64,000 bases of DNA from Arcticibacter tournemirensis (GCF_006716645.1 NZ_VFPL01000001.1:434001-498000); one strand, 5' to 3'. Counted from the first letter of the stretch, positions 25,112-33,247 are shown. Made by a program: numbers and translations. The notes: generated from the letters alone by a model not told the origin.

Positions 25112-25732
25112 TCATTTCAACCCCAGTGATTTCAATTGCCTCCGGGTTGAAGCTTCATCGGTATGGCAAATGCCATGCATCCCCATTTTTTCAGCGATCT
25201 CTACGAACATTGGCCGATCTTCCAGATAAACGATCTGATCAGGGTTTACTTGCGCCAGATCCAGCGCCAGTTTAAAAATTGCCAGATCCGGTTTCCGCAG
25301 CCCCACAAATCCTGAAGAAACAAAAAAATCACCGAAGCTGTCCAATCCGAACTGTTTGATGCGGTAGGCCGACAATTCACGCCCTTCGTTGCTGATCACG
25401 CCGACTTTTAAATGGTATTCGGCCTTTAACCGCCTGATCAATTCGATCATTTGGCTGTACGGCTGTGATTGCTGGTACATAAACGTTTCAAATGCATCCA
25501 TGGAAAATGGCCGCTCCTGGAAAAAGAAGATCCGGTTAAGATATTCTTCCAGGCTGATCTTCCCGATCTCATAGGTTTCAAAGGTCAGATGGTGGCGTTC
25601 CTCCATATCGGCAGGGTCGATATGAAAATGCAACGCTGCTTCCCGACGGGATTCATGATTCCAGCCGTCAGTTAGCAAAACACCACCTATATCGGTGAAA
25701 ATTGCTTTGATATTCGTTGTTTGCTTATTCAT
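25112..25732 (-). CDS. HAD-superfamily hydrolase, last gene of fluoride operon
   Basis: A 206-residue HAD hydrolase (subfamily IA type) with motif I FTDIGGVLLTDGW, motif II VISNEG, K in GLRKPD and motif IV YLEDRPMFVE. Motif I has Gly where the acid/base Asp usually stands (D-I-G-G), a feature of many IA members such as FDLGGV proteins. It is the promoter-distal end of the riboswitch operon, 21 bases after the esterase gene. Substrate unknown; haloacid or phosphate-ester hydrolysis are both possible, and fluoroacetate-type dehalogenation is only a speculation. Confidence 0.8.
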   Translation of the reverse strand: MNKQTTNIKAIFTDIGGVLLTDGWNHESRREAALHFHIDPADMEERHHLTFETYEIGKISLEEYLNRIFFFQERPFSMDAFETFMYQQSQPYSQMIELIRRLKAEYHLKVGVISNEGRELSAYRIKQFGLDSFGDFFVSSGFVGLRKPDLAIFKLALDLAQVNPDQIVYLEDRPMFVEIAEKMGMHGICHTDEASTRRQLKSLGLK

Positions 25733-25753
25733 AGTTAACAGAGGTAGATCATC

Positions 25754-26590
25754 TTAATTACCCTTTTTCTCTTTACCGAAGTAATCACTAAAGAACAGGA
25801 GTTGATATTTGATGGAATTTGACCAGTATTCCCAGGTATGGCCACCCGGTCTGATCGTGAAATCATGCGGGATATTGCGTTCCAACAACTGTTCGTGCAG
25901 ATTTTTATTAACCTGGAAAAAGAAGTCGCTATATCCGCAGTCAAACGTAATAGCCAGACTGCCAGGTGTTAATAAATAAGTCAGATTGATCACGGAATAC
26001 TTCTCCCAGTTTTCAGGCTTTTCACTGTATTTGCCGAGAATATTTTCCATTTCCCAGTTTTTAGGGAATGGCCTCAGGTCAACACCACCACTCATGGCTC
26101 CGGCAGCTCCGAAAACATCCTGATGCTTAAAAGCCAGGTAAAAAGCGCCGTGCCCGCCCATGCTCAAGCCGGTAATAGCTCGTCCGTTTCGGGATTTCAT
26201 CGTACTATAATGCTGATCGATATAGGGAATTAGTTCTGCGGTTATATAAGTTTCATACTTGCTGGACGGGTCAATAGGGCTGTCGATATACCAGCTTCCA
26301 CGGTTACCGTCAGGACATACGATCAGGATGTGGTGAAGATCTGCGTAATCGCTGATCGCCGGTACGTTTTTAACCCAGTCCCGGTAATTGCCACTGAAGC
26401 CATGTAACAGGTAAACAACCGGGTAATGCTGATTTTTATTATAACCAACTGGCTTGACTATTACCGCTTTAATGTGTTTGTGCATCGCATCACTGTAGGT
26501 ATCGACCGTATCCACGGTTGCACCACGTACCAATTGACTAACAGACAGCAGAATTAACGCTGTATAAAGAAAACGTTTGAAAATTCTCAT
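25754..26590 (-). CDS. Exported esterase of the PF00756 (esterase D/antigen 85) type
   Basis: A 278-residue alpha/beta hydrolase with a signal peptide (FLYTALILLSVSQLVRGA). The sequence shows YPVVYLLHGFSGNYRDWV, the nucleophile elbow TGLSMGGHGAFYLA, FDCGYSDFF and RPGGHTWEYW with the catalytic His. Such proteins are periplasmic carboxylesterases. It sits 17 bases after the 65-residue membrane protein gene in the fluoride operon; its relation to fluoride is unknown. Confidence 0.85.
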   Translation of the reverse strand: MRIFKRFLYTALILLSVSQLVRGATVDTVDTYSDAMHKHIKAVIVKPVGYNKNQHYPVVYLLHGFSGNYRDWVKNVPAISDYADLHHILIVCPDGNRGSWYIDSPIDPSSKYETYITAELIPYIDQHYSTMKSRNGRAITGLSMGGHGAFYLAFKHQDVFGAAGAMSGGVDLRPFPKNWEMENILGKYSEKPENWEKYSVINLTYLLTPGSLAITFDCGYSDFFFQVNKNLHEQLLERNIPHDFTIRPGGHTWEYWSNSIKYQLLFFSDYFGKEKKGN

Positions 26591-26607
26591 TTATAATAAA
26601 GTTTTAA

Positions 26608-26805
26608 TTAGCTTAAAAAATATCCTATTGCCGCTGACAACAGGGTGAAGAAAACGAATGCGACTACAGCACTTTTAATACTCTCAGTAAATACTCTGCG
26701 ACCCTTAAAATGATGCTGATATTCTTCGTAGGTGATCAAATAAGCCATTAAACCTGCTATAATTCCAAGGCCTGTGCCTATCAGTAGGAAGAACCGAAAC
26801 TGCAT
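26608..26805 (-). CDS. Small two-helix membrane protein of fluoride operon
   Basis: A 65-residue protein with two hydrophobic helices (residues ~3-22 and ~44-64) joined by a basic loop EEYQHHFKGRR. It is spaced like a true operon member, eight bases after the universal-stress gene and 17 before the esterase gene. No family recognised. Confidence 0.7.
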   Translation of the reverse strand: MQFRFFLLIGTGLGIIAGLMAYLITYEEYQHHFKGRRVFTESIKSAVVAFVFFTLLSAAIGYFLS

Positions 26806-26813
26806 GATTACTT

Positions 26814-27257
26814 CTATTTATCCATCGGTACAATAAACAAAGGCACCTGTGAATCACGCAATATGCCTTCTGCGATACTGCCTTCCAGTAAACGGTTGAG
26901 GCCTTTCCGGCCATGCGTACCCGCGACGATCAGATGTGCATCCCATTCCCGCGCCATTTGTAATACCACATCATGTACCTCACCCTCCGGCGCGAAATAT
27001 TCCGTTTCGACACCTTTGCCGTAATCCTTCGCCAAGCCATGCAGGAATTTTTCGGCATCTTTTTTTGCTGTGTTTTCGGCATCGTCAGGAAAAATTCCAG
27101 CATCGACATTCCCTTCCGTTTTGGCCGGTTCGAGCGCGTCGATCAGTCCGATCTTTACTTTGGCCCCTAACTGCCTTGCCAGTTCAAAACCATATTTGAC
27201 GGCTTTGATGGCGGAGGGGCTGTCGTCCGCTACGATCAATATTCTTTCGTATTTCAT
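26814..27257 (-). CDS. Universal stress protein (UspA family)
   Basis: A 147-residue single-domain Usp protein with the ATP-binding type motif G-x2-G-x9-G-S: VAGTHGRKGLNRLLEGSIAE. The start YERILIVADDSPSAIKAVKYG is typical. Usp genes are recurrent neighbours of CrcB and CLC-F in fluoride operons. Ten bases separate it from crcB. The role is probably stress signalling or protein protection; direct fluoride work is not established. Confidence 0.9.
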   Translation of the reverse strand: MKYERILIVADDSPSAIKAVKYGFELARQLGAKVKIGLIDALEPAKTEGNVDAGIFPDDAENTAKKDAEKFLHGLAKDYGKGVETEYFAPEGEVHDVVLQMAREWDAHLIVAGTHGRKGLNRLLEGSIAEGILRDSQVPLFIVPMDK

Positions 27258-27267
27258 ATTTTAAGAT

Positions 27268-27642
27268 TTAAATGGTTCTTGCTAACAGGATGCCCATATA
27301 AGTCGCCAGAAACCCCAAAACAATACTACCTAAAGTGTATAAGAGCATTGTGAATAGTTGGTGGTCACTGACCAATTGCACGTTCTCAAAAGAGAACGAG
27401 GAAAAAGTTGTATACCCCCCGCAGATACCTGTTACCAGGAACAACCGCCAGTTGAGGGCCTGATCGCCGAATTTTCCTAAATAAAAGACCAGGAAACCGA
27501 TCAGAAAACAGCCGGTCACATTAACGAGAAAAGTGCCATAGGGCAATACGGAAGTAACCCTGTCGGTGAGCCAGCGGTTAACGAGAAAGCGGGCCACGCT
27601 GCCCAAACCGCCGCCTAAAAAGATGATCGCGATAATTTTCAT
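27268..27642 (-). CDS. crcB: Fluoride channel CrcB/FluC
   Basis: A 124-residue four-helix membrane protein with the family marks GGGLGSVARFLVNRWL, NVTGCFLIGFL (pore Asn) and CGGYTTFSSFSFE, the phenylalanine-lined fluoride track. FluC dimers let F- leave the cell down its gradient. It overlaps DUF190 by four bases. It is unusual that the operon also holds a CLC-F antiporter, giving both a channel and a coupled exporter. Confidence 0.95.
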   Translation of the reverse strand: MKIIAIIFLGGGLGSVARFLVNRWLTDRVTSVLPYGTFLVNVTGCFLIGFLVFYLGKFGDQALNWRLFLVTGICGGYTTFSSFSFENVQLVSDHQLFTMLLYTLGSIVLGFLATYMGILLARTI

Positions 27643-27995
27643 ATTTGCCAGAATTCGACCGCTTTAAAGACGATCATTTTACCTTTTAACAGCGCCGCAT
27701 GCTTTTCGCAAAATGCTTCCAGTTTGGATTTTTCATCGATCAGCTCCACGCACATGGCCAGGTCTTCGTTGGCCAGCTCTACGTGATGGCCGCTGATCTT
27801 CCCGTGCAGGGAATAGCCATGATGCGTCTGGTAAACCGTCGCATTTATTAAATGGTCATCTTTTGCATATTTCACCAATTCTCGGTAAAGCTGCCGCGAA
27901 CGCAGGCGGTGCAACAGATTTTCAGCTTGTACCTTCTCTTTGGGCTGCACATAGATCTGTAGTTTACCGTAGATATGTTCCGTGATCTTACTCAT
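27639..27995 (-). CDS. DUF190 protein
   Basis: A 118-residue PII-like small protein of the DUF190 family (LQIYVQPKEKVQAENLLHRL near the start, HGKISGHH in the middle, plus VELIDEKSKLEAF). DUF190 genes are well-known companions of crcB; their ligand is not known, and a nucleotide- or ion-sensing role is suspected from the fold. It overlaps both neighbours (8 bases with CLC-F, 4 with crcB), so the three are strongly coupled. Confidence 0.85.
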   Translation of the reverse strand: MSKITEHIYGKLQIYVQPKEKVQAENLLHRLRSRQLYRELVKYAKDDHLINATVYQTHHGYSLHGKISGHHVELANEDLAMCVELIDEKSKLEAFCEKHAALLKGKMIVFKAVEFWQI

Positions 27996-29403
27996 CTTTT
28001 TTGCGTTTAGTGGTGATGCCGTATTTGCTCATTTTCTGGTGCAGGTAACCGCGCCGTTTCATGGCTTCGGAAAGTGACGCTTCATCGGCATATTCATCGG
28101 CAAATATTTTGGGTACCGCGATGCGCTGCGCGCTGTAAATGCCGGAATGTCCGCTGAAAAAATATGCCGTAAAGCAGGCTACCGCAAACAGCAAAGCATG
28201 TTCGCCGCCAAATAGTTCTATACCCATTACCGTACAGGCTAATGGTGTGTTGGTGGCCCCGGCAAATACTGCTATAAAACCAAGTGCCGCAAATAAACTC
28301 ACAGGAGCATCCAATAAGCCCGACAAGGTATTGCCTAATGTAGCACCGATATAGAATAATGGTGTTACTTCGCCGCCTTTAAAACCTGTCCCGAGCGTTA
28401 TCGTAGTGTAAATGGTTTTCCAAAGCCAGCTAAACGGATCTGAACCACCAGTGTGAAAGGCCGAAGGAATGGTGATCGCTCCGGCATGTTCGGCATCAAC
28501 GCCTAAACTCAGGTAGTCCGGCTTGCCGTTCAGATAATACAGACCGATGATCAGCAGGCCACCGAATACCGGGATCATCCATTTGTGCTTAAAGATCTTG
28601 CCGCAGATCATTTTGATCTCATGTACCATACCTGCGAAAAGATAGCTGGCTAAACCAAATGCTGCCGAGGCCAGGATCACTTTACCCAACAACAACAAAT
28701 CGAAATGAAAAATATCCGATACCACAAATGGTGCGGCAACGGGTAATGCTTCGATTTGGTAATGTACGTGGGTAACGTGCCAAGCCGAAACCGTCATATC
28801 GCCAACAATAGCAGCGATCAGTGCCGGTAATAAGGCATCATACTGGATTTTTCCGATGGTCAGCACTTCCATCGCGAAGATCGCACCGGTCAGCGGCGTG
28901 CCGAATACGGCTCCGAAACCCGCAGCCACGCCCGCCGTTAAGACCATGCGCATATCAATGCCCTTTAATTTGAACCAGCCGCCGAACATCGAAGCGATGC
29001 TGCCGCCGATCTGTACTGCCGTACCTTCACGGCCTGCCGAGCCGCCGAACAGGTGGGTGATCACCGTCGTTAACAGGATGATCGGTGCCATGCGTTTGGG
29101 AACACCGCCGCCAGCCTGGTGAATCTCGTCCATAATAAGGTTGTTACCCCTTTCCGAAGATTTACCAACGGATTGATAAATGAAGTGGATCAGCACACCT
29201 GCCAGCGGGAGCAGGAACAGCAGCCAGAAGTGTGCAAAACGGAAATGGATAGCTGCGCCTAATATCCAAAGGAAAAAGGCAATAGCGCTTCCGATCATCA
29301 GCGCAATAGGGATGACCAGTACCGTCCATTTGAACAGGTGTTTAATGATGGTGTAATGTTCCCTCAAGTGGATCGTTCGGTTGTTTTCGGGTTCGGTTGT
29401 CAT
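27988..29403 (-). CDS. CLC-F type fluoride/proton antiporter
   Basis: A 471-residue CLC-family membrane protein. Ion-pathway segments are GGSAGREGTAVQIGGSI, GTPLTGAIFAMEVL and GTGFKGGEVTPLFYIG. The family normally reads GREGP in the second loop, and the GREGT form and short C-terminus without CBS domains agree with the bacterial fluoride-selective clade (EriC-F, annotated as voltage-gated chloride channel family). CLC-F exchanges F- for H+. Its place behind a fluoride riboswitch with crcB supports this. It shares four bases with the pyrophosphatase gene (ATGA). Confidence 0.9.
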   Translation of the reverse strand: MTTEPENNRTIHLREHYTIIKHLFKWTVLVIPIALMIGSAIAFFLWILGAAIHFRFAHFWLLFLLPLAGVLIHFIYQSVGKSSERGNNLIMDEIHQAGGGVPKRMAPIILLTTVITHLFGGSAGREGTAVQIGGSIASMFGGWFKLKGIDMRMVLTAGVAAGFGAVFGTPLTGAIFAMEVLTIGKIQYDALLPALIAAIVGDMTVSAWHVTHVHYQIEALPVAAPFVVSDIFHFDLLLLGKVILASAAFGLASYLFAGMVHEIKMICGKIFKHKWMIPVFGGLLIIGLYYLNGKPDYLSLGVDAEHAGAITIPSAFHTGGSDPFSWLWKTIYTTITLGTGFKGGEVTPLFYIGATLGNTLSGLLDAPVSLFAALGFIAVFAGATNTPLACTVMGIELFGGEHALLFAVACFTAYFFSGHSGIYSAQRIAVPKIFADEYADEASLSEAMKRRGYLHQKMSKYGITTKRKKDE

Positions 29404-29951
29404 GCGTTTAATTTGGGTTTGATTTCTTGTTGATAGCGGTCGATACTCTCGCTGATAATCTTTAAGGCCGTTTCCCGGCCTTTGAAGCCCAGCACATCGA
29501 CCCTTTTATTTTCCAGTTTTTTGTAGTCCTCAAAAAAATTACGGAGTTCGTGTTCAGTATGAGGCGGCAGGTCGCCGATATCTTTGATGTGATCCAGCGA
29601 TATATCATTGGCCGCCACAGCAATGATCTTATCGTCAGGCTCGGATTGATCCTCCATGTGCATGACACCGATCACCCGCGCATCCAATATGGACAGCGGT
29701 ATTAATTCTTCGGAACAAATCACGACGATATCAAGCGGATCATTGTCGAGGTAGTAAGTTTGCGGCACGAGTCCGTAGTTGGCCGGGTAATGCACAGCGG
29801 AATAAAGTACTCTGTCGAGCATGAGCATTCCGGTAGGCTTATGCAATTCATATTTACACCGGCTACCCTTGGCAATTTCGATCACTACCTTGACAATACC
29901 AGGCGCATCTTTGCCCAGTTCAATATCGTGCCATGGATGTATATTACTCAT
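29400..29951 (-). CDS. ppa: Soluble inorganic pyrophosphatase (family I)
   Basis: A 183-residue enzyme with the family I signature DNDPLDIVV and start HPWHDIELGKDAPG. It hydrolyses pyrophosphate to phosphate in the cytoplasm. The family is one of the classical fluoride-inhibited enzymes, which makes its presence between enolase and the fluoride exporter meaningful: extra enzyme would offset inhibition. It is six bases after eno. Active-site residues look complete; a fluoride-tolerant variant cannot be judged by eye. Confidence 0.94.
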   Translation of the reverse strand: MSNIHPWHDIELGKDAPGIVKVVIEIAKGSRCKYELHKPTGMLMLDRVLYSAVHYPANYGLVPQTYYLDNDPLDIVVICSEELIPLSILDARVIGVMHMEDQSEPDDKIIAVAANDISLDHIKDIGDLPPHTEHELRNFFEDYKKLENKRVDVLGFKGRETALKIISESIDRYQQEIKPKLNA

Positions 29952-29957
29952 AATGCT

Positions 29958-31241
29958 TTATTTAAACCCTTTGAAAGTGCTTTTCCCTGCAAATCTGCCT
30001 TTGATGCAAAGTTCTTCTTCAATTCGCAATAGCTGATTAAATTTGGCAACGCGCTCTGAACGGCAACCGCTGCCGGTTTTAATGTGACCGGCGTTGGTAG
30101 CCACCACGAGATCAGCAATGGTCGTGTCTTCAGTTTCCCCGCTGCGGTGGGAGATAAAGCAGTTATAATTGTTCTTTTGGGCCAGTTCAACAGCCTGCAA
30201 TGTTTCCCAGACTGTGCCGATCTGATTCAGTTTAATTAATACACTGTTCGCGATTCCTGCGCTAATGCCTTCCTGTACAATGGCAGGATTGGTACAAAAG
30301 ATATCATCACCAACCAGTTCGATGCGGTTTCCCAGTTTTTCGGTCAGGGATCTCCAGCCTTTCCAGTCGTTTTCCCCGAGGCCATCTTCCAGCGAAATGA
30401 TAGGATATTTATCGATCCATGATGACCAAAGTTCGATCAATTCATCAGAGGTGTAATGCTGACCGGTGCTTTTGAACAGGCTGTATTTGCCATCTTTCCA
30501 TAGCTCACTTGCAGCGGGGTCAAGGCATATAGAAATGTCGTTTCCCGGCTCGTAACCTGCCTGGATAATGGCCTCCATTATTACTTCTATAGCTTCCTCA
30601 TTTGATCTCAGATTTGGTGCAAATCCTCCTTCATCACCGACAGCCGTAGCGTAGCCTTTTTTACCCAGCAGCGACTTCAGACTGTGAAATACTTCTTCTC
30701 CCATCCGAATGCTTTCCTTGAAGGTAGGGGCATTATGTGGCGCGATCATAAATTCCTGGAAGTCTACATTGTTATCGGCATGATGACCACCATTGATCAC
30801 ATTCATGCAGGGTACAGGCAATAAGTATTCATCCCGCGCGATCAGTTGCCGGTAAAGAGGGATTTGGTTTGATGTCGCGGAAACCCTTGCAAAGGCGATA
30901 GAGGCCGCCAATAACGCATTTGCGCCCAGTCTGGATTTATTAGGTGTGCCATCCAGTTCGATCAGCTTTTTGTCGAAAGCCTCCTGGCTTTCAAATTCAT
31001 TTCCGCTGATGGTATCGTTAACTTCTTTATTCAATCCGCCCACCGCAATTTCCACGCCTTTGCCCTTATAACGCTTTGGGTCATTGTCGCGCAGTTCAAC
31101 GGCTTCTTTTTCACCGGTGCTGGCACCCGATGGAGATATACCGCGCGCAATACTGCCATCAGCTAAAGTGATTTCTGCCTCTACGGTTGGATTTCCTCTT
31201 GAATCCAGTATTTCCCTGGCTTTGATCTTTTGAATTTTCAT
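29958..31241 (-). CDS. eno: Enolase
   Basis: A 427-residue enolase of normal length. Seen are the start KIKAREILDSRGNPTVEAE, the flexible loop ISPSGASTGEKEAVELRD, and SHRSGETEDTTIADLVVATN with GSGCRSERVAKFNQLLRIEEE. It converts 2-phosphoglycerate to phosphoenolpyruvate. Enolase is the best known fluoride target, and enolase genes under fluoride riboswitches are known. The stretch reads GDDIFCTNP where housekeeping copies usually have a V-T pair, and VATNAG in place of VGLCTG, so this is likely a second, diverged copy beside a chromosomal one. Confidence 0.95.
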   Translation of the reverse strand: MKIQKIKAREILDSRGNPTVEAEITLADGSIARGISPSGASTGEKEAVELRDNDPKRYKGKGVEIAVGGLNKEVNDTISGNEFESQEAFDKKLIELDGTPNKSRLGANALLAASIAFARVSATSNQIPLYRQLIARDEYLLPVPCMNVINGGHHADNNVDFQEFMIAPHNAPTFKESIRMGEEVFHSLKSLLGKKGYATAVGDEGGFAPNLRSNEEAIEVIMEAIIQAGYEPGNDISICLDPAASELWKDGKYSLFKSTGQHYTSDELIELWSSWIDKYPIISLEDGLGENDWKGWRSLTEKLGNRIELVGDDIFCTNPAIVQEGISAGIANSVLIKLNQIGTVWETLQAVELAQKNNYNCFISHRSGETEDTTIADLVVATNAGHIKTGSGCRSERVAKFNQLLRIEEELCIKGRFAGKSTFKGFK

Positions 31242-31253
31242 AGATTATTATTT

Positions 31254-31664
31254 TTAGATAAGCTTATCTGTTAATATTTCGAGTTGTTTAAATAAGTTTT
31301 CATATCGTTTCCTTAGCGATTCGTCAATTTCGCCATGGCCTTTCAACCGGTCAAAAGGGGCACCGGTAACATCTTCCCAAATAAAGGAAGCCTTGGTTGT
31401 CAGCAAGTGCTTTAAACTAACTGATTCACCTTCGAGACCATAGGTTTTCACGATATCCCGGAGTACTTTTCGGATCTCGGCGGCGGTATTTTGAAATGAT
31501 TGAAACTCATCTTCATTCAGGTCATATTCAAGCGTCAATAGTTCACCGGGTTGCTGATTCGCTTTGGCATAGGTAACTGTAGCTTCCATATCCCGGAGCT
31601 TTTCTTCGATCACATATACAGTTGACCGGAAAGATCTTTGCTGGCTTTCTGACAGTGCTTTCAT
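31254..31664 (-). CDS. Helical protein of unknown function in fluoride operon
   Basis: A 136-residue cytoplasmic protein, mostly charged helices (QQRSFRSTVYVIEEKLRDME; ESLRKRYENLFKQLEILTDKL) around a short hydrophobic part TTKASFIWEDVTG. No family recognised. One base separates it from the preceding metallophosphoesterase gene and twelve from eno, so it belongs to the operon. Confidence 0.7.
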   Translation of the reverse strand: MKALSESQQRSFRSTVYVIEEKLRDMEATVTYAKANQQPGELLTLEYDLNEDEFQSFQNTAAEIRKVLRDIVKTYGLEGESVSLKHLLTTKASFIWEDVTGAPFDRLKGHGEIDESLRKRYENLFKQLEILTDKLI

Positions 31665-31665
31665 C

Positions 31666-32388
31666 TCAGGCTTTAATTAAAAGGTTAGCATAAATATTCG
31701 GTATGGAGCTTTGCAGGATCGCTTGCTGAACCTCTTCCAGCGTATAGCTGACCCGGATAATGTCCGCAACAGGCAGTGGCCCTTTATCGTTTAGCGTTAA
31801 CATCAGATAAGCGGCCCGATTATTCCCGTCTTTAGATTTACCGACAGATCCGGCATTTATAGCAAGTTTAGACTGGCCAAAATATTTGATATAAGGACGA
31901 TGTGTATGGCCCATGATAAGTACATCTGCGACATAATCATCCATCAGATCAAGTAATGTATCCTCTGGAAAATCTTCAAAAACGTATTCACTGACACTTC
32001 TCGGACTCCCGTGGGTTAACAAAATATTCGTTTGATGATGCTCTAAACGGATAAACTTCGGGAGGGAACGCAGAAATTCCCTGTTTTCATCCGATAGCGC
32101 TGAATTGGTAAACGCAATGGCTTTTAACCCGGCTTTATGTTCCTCATTTGTTTTAAAAGAGAAATCAAATTCAGTTTTGTTCAAACCGATGGACAGGTCA
32201 TGATTACCACAAAGCGTAGGTATGTTTTCTGCCCTGATCAGTTCGATCACCTCATTTGGCCAAGGTGCGAAATTGACCAGATCGCCGAGACAATAGATAC
32301 GATCAATCTGCCGGCTGGTAATATCCCGAAGCACAGCCTGCAATGCGGGCAGGTTGCCATGTATATCGCTGATCACTGCTATGTTCAT
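31666..32388 (-). CDS. Calcineurin-like metallophosphoesterase of fluoride operon
   Basis: A 240-residue phosphoesterase with SDIHGNLPA, CLGDLVNFAPWPNEV, CGNHD, LTHGSPRSVSEYVFED and MGHTHRPYI. It is of the same subfamily as the two proteins in the ars cluster (shared PWPNEV/IWPNEV, SVGKSKDG/SVGKPKDG). All metal and catalytic residues are present. It overlaps the PAP2-like gene by four bases (ATGA) and is one base before the helical protein gene. ATG 32388 is chosen as it gives the family N-terminus MNIAVISDIH; the longer frame runs into the upstream gene. Confidence 0.9.
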   Translation of the reverse strand: MNIAVISDIHGNLPALQAVLRDITSRQIDRIYCLGDLVNFAPWPNEVIELIRAENIPTLCGNHDLSIGLNKTEFDFSFKTNEEHKAGLKAIAFTNSALSDENREFLRSLPKFIRLEHHQTNILLTHGSPRSVSEYVFEDFPEDTLLDLMDDYVADVLIMGHTHRPYIKYFGQSKLAINAGSVGKSKDGNNRAAYLMLTLNDKGPLPVADIIRVSYTLEEVQQAILQSSIPNIYANLLIKA

Positions 32389-33107
32389 AATATAAAATAT
32401 TTGAGGTTCACAAAAACTGTACAGATGGCCGCGGTCCGCATGATGGCAATGATCATGTCCTGCCACCACTTACTGCGCCGCTCATACCAACGTTCCAAGC
32501 GTTCCGGCAGCCAAAGAATACAGCAGATCGCCATGATAGTGCCCAGCACATTGCCAGCCAGTACATCACTTACATAAGCCCACCCCAAGTAAATACGGGA
32601 ATACATCAGCAGCAGCGCAACCAGCCAAAAAATAAAGGCGTATTTGAAACTTTCCGTAAAACACCAGGATAAATAAATGGCGAGACAGGTGACTACCGCA
32701 GCTTGAACAGAAGGAAAATTGAGTTCCGGCTGAACTGCCGAATTTGCTAATACAGACGTAACCGGAGCTTTCCAATGCTGAAAGTGGTTATATTGAATAG
32801 TGATACAGGCATACCAGGAAAAGAGTGAAGCCAAGATCGCGGTAAGGGAATATGCAGGTGCACGTCTTGCCAGCGCAATGACGACACCCGAAGTTACGAT
32901 ATAACTGCAGCTGCCTTGTGCGACCCAAAATAAAGGATGATCTAACCAGCTGATATGGAAAGAGTTAAGCAATATAGTGCTTTGAGAATTGCCATAACAT
33001 ATCAATAATATGATCAGCTGAAGCCAGATCAAAGCCATCAGCAAGAAGAACAGTCCAAATCCCTGGCTAAAAAACGATCTCGAAAAAAGGATGTTTATTG
33101 CTTTCAC
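32385..33107 (-). CDS. PAP2-like membrane protein with lost catalytic histidines
   Basis: A 240-residue membrane protein with about six hydrophobic helices, first gene after the fluoride riboswitch. It keeps the frame of PAP2 phosphatases but not the chemistry: PSGH is PSVQAA and SR-x5-H-x3-D is SRIYLGWAYVSD with Ala at the His position, and no K-x6-RP block can be seen. Both residues needed for the phosphohistidine mechanism are gone. It may be a structural or ion-handling derivative. It begins with GTG at 33107, ten bases or less after a T run that probably belongs to the riboswitch expression platform. Confidence 0.75.
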   Translation of the reverse strand: MKAINILFSRSFFSQGFGLFFLLMALIWLQLIILLICYGNSQSTILLNSFHISWLDHPLFWVAQGSCSYIVTSGVVIALARRAPAYSLTAILASLFSWYACITIQYNHFQHWKAPVTSVLANSAVQPELNFPSVQAAVVTCLAIYLSWCFTESFKYAFIFWLVALLLMYSRIYLGWAYVSDVLAGNVLGTIMAICCILWLPERLERWYERRSKWWQDMIIAIMRTAAICTVFVNLKYFIL

Positions 33108-33110
33108 CTA

Positions 33111-33139
33111 CAAAAAATTTAATGGTCGGACCACAGTCC
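33111..33139 (-). terminator. Possible riboswitch expression platform (hairpin and U run)
   Basis: On the minus strand a GGAC-TGTG-GTCC hairpin (33128-33139) is followed, 10 bases on, by AAATTTTTTG (33111-33120) immediately before the GTG start. The stem is short, so control could be by termination or by masking of translation initiation. Alternative pairing of GACC and GGTC blocks nearby is also possible. Confidence 0.4.
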
Positions 33140-33151
33140 TCCCGGTCATTT

Positions 33152-33207
33152 TGTAGGCGTCATCAGCACGAGGCGGTTATTTTAAACGGAAGAACACCAT
33201 TTCCGTT
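33152..33207 (-). ncRNA. Fluoride riboswitch aptamer (crcB motif)
   Basis: Read on the minus strand, a perfect seven-base stem AACGGAA (33201-33207) with TTCCGTT (33185-33191) encloses ATGGTGTTC, then AACCGCC, a short loop, and the hallmark GCTGATGACGCCTACA. These are the conserved parts of the crcB-motif fluoride riboswitch, whose three-magnesium pocket holds one fluoride ion and turns genes on. It stands directly before the operon with crcB, CLC-F, enolase and pyrophosphatase, which confirms the reading. Confidence 0.93.
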
Positions 33208-33218
33208 GAATAATATGA

Positions 33219-33247
33219 CAAATGTAGGAAATTTAATTTCATAACAA
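33219..33247 (-). promoter_or_regulatory. Bacteroidota-type promoter of the fluoride operon
   Basis: On the minus strand TACATTTG (33219-33226) matches the -7 element TAnnTTTG exactly, and TTG (33245-33247) within a T-rich run lies 18 bases upstream as a -33 element. Transcription should start around 33212, a few bases before the aptamer, so the RNA begins with the riboswitch itself. Confidence 0.75.

Noticed and set aside
29460-30460. Several plus-strand frames of 60-90 codons opposite the pyrophosphatase and enolase genes
   Set aside because: They are mirror frames of highly conserved genes and show no protein-like features of their own.
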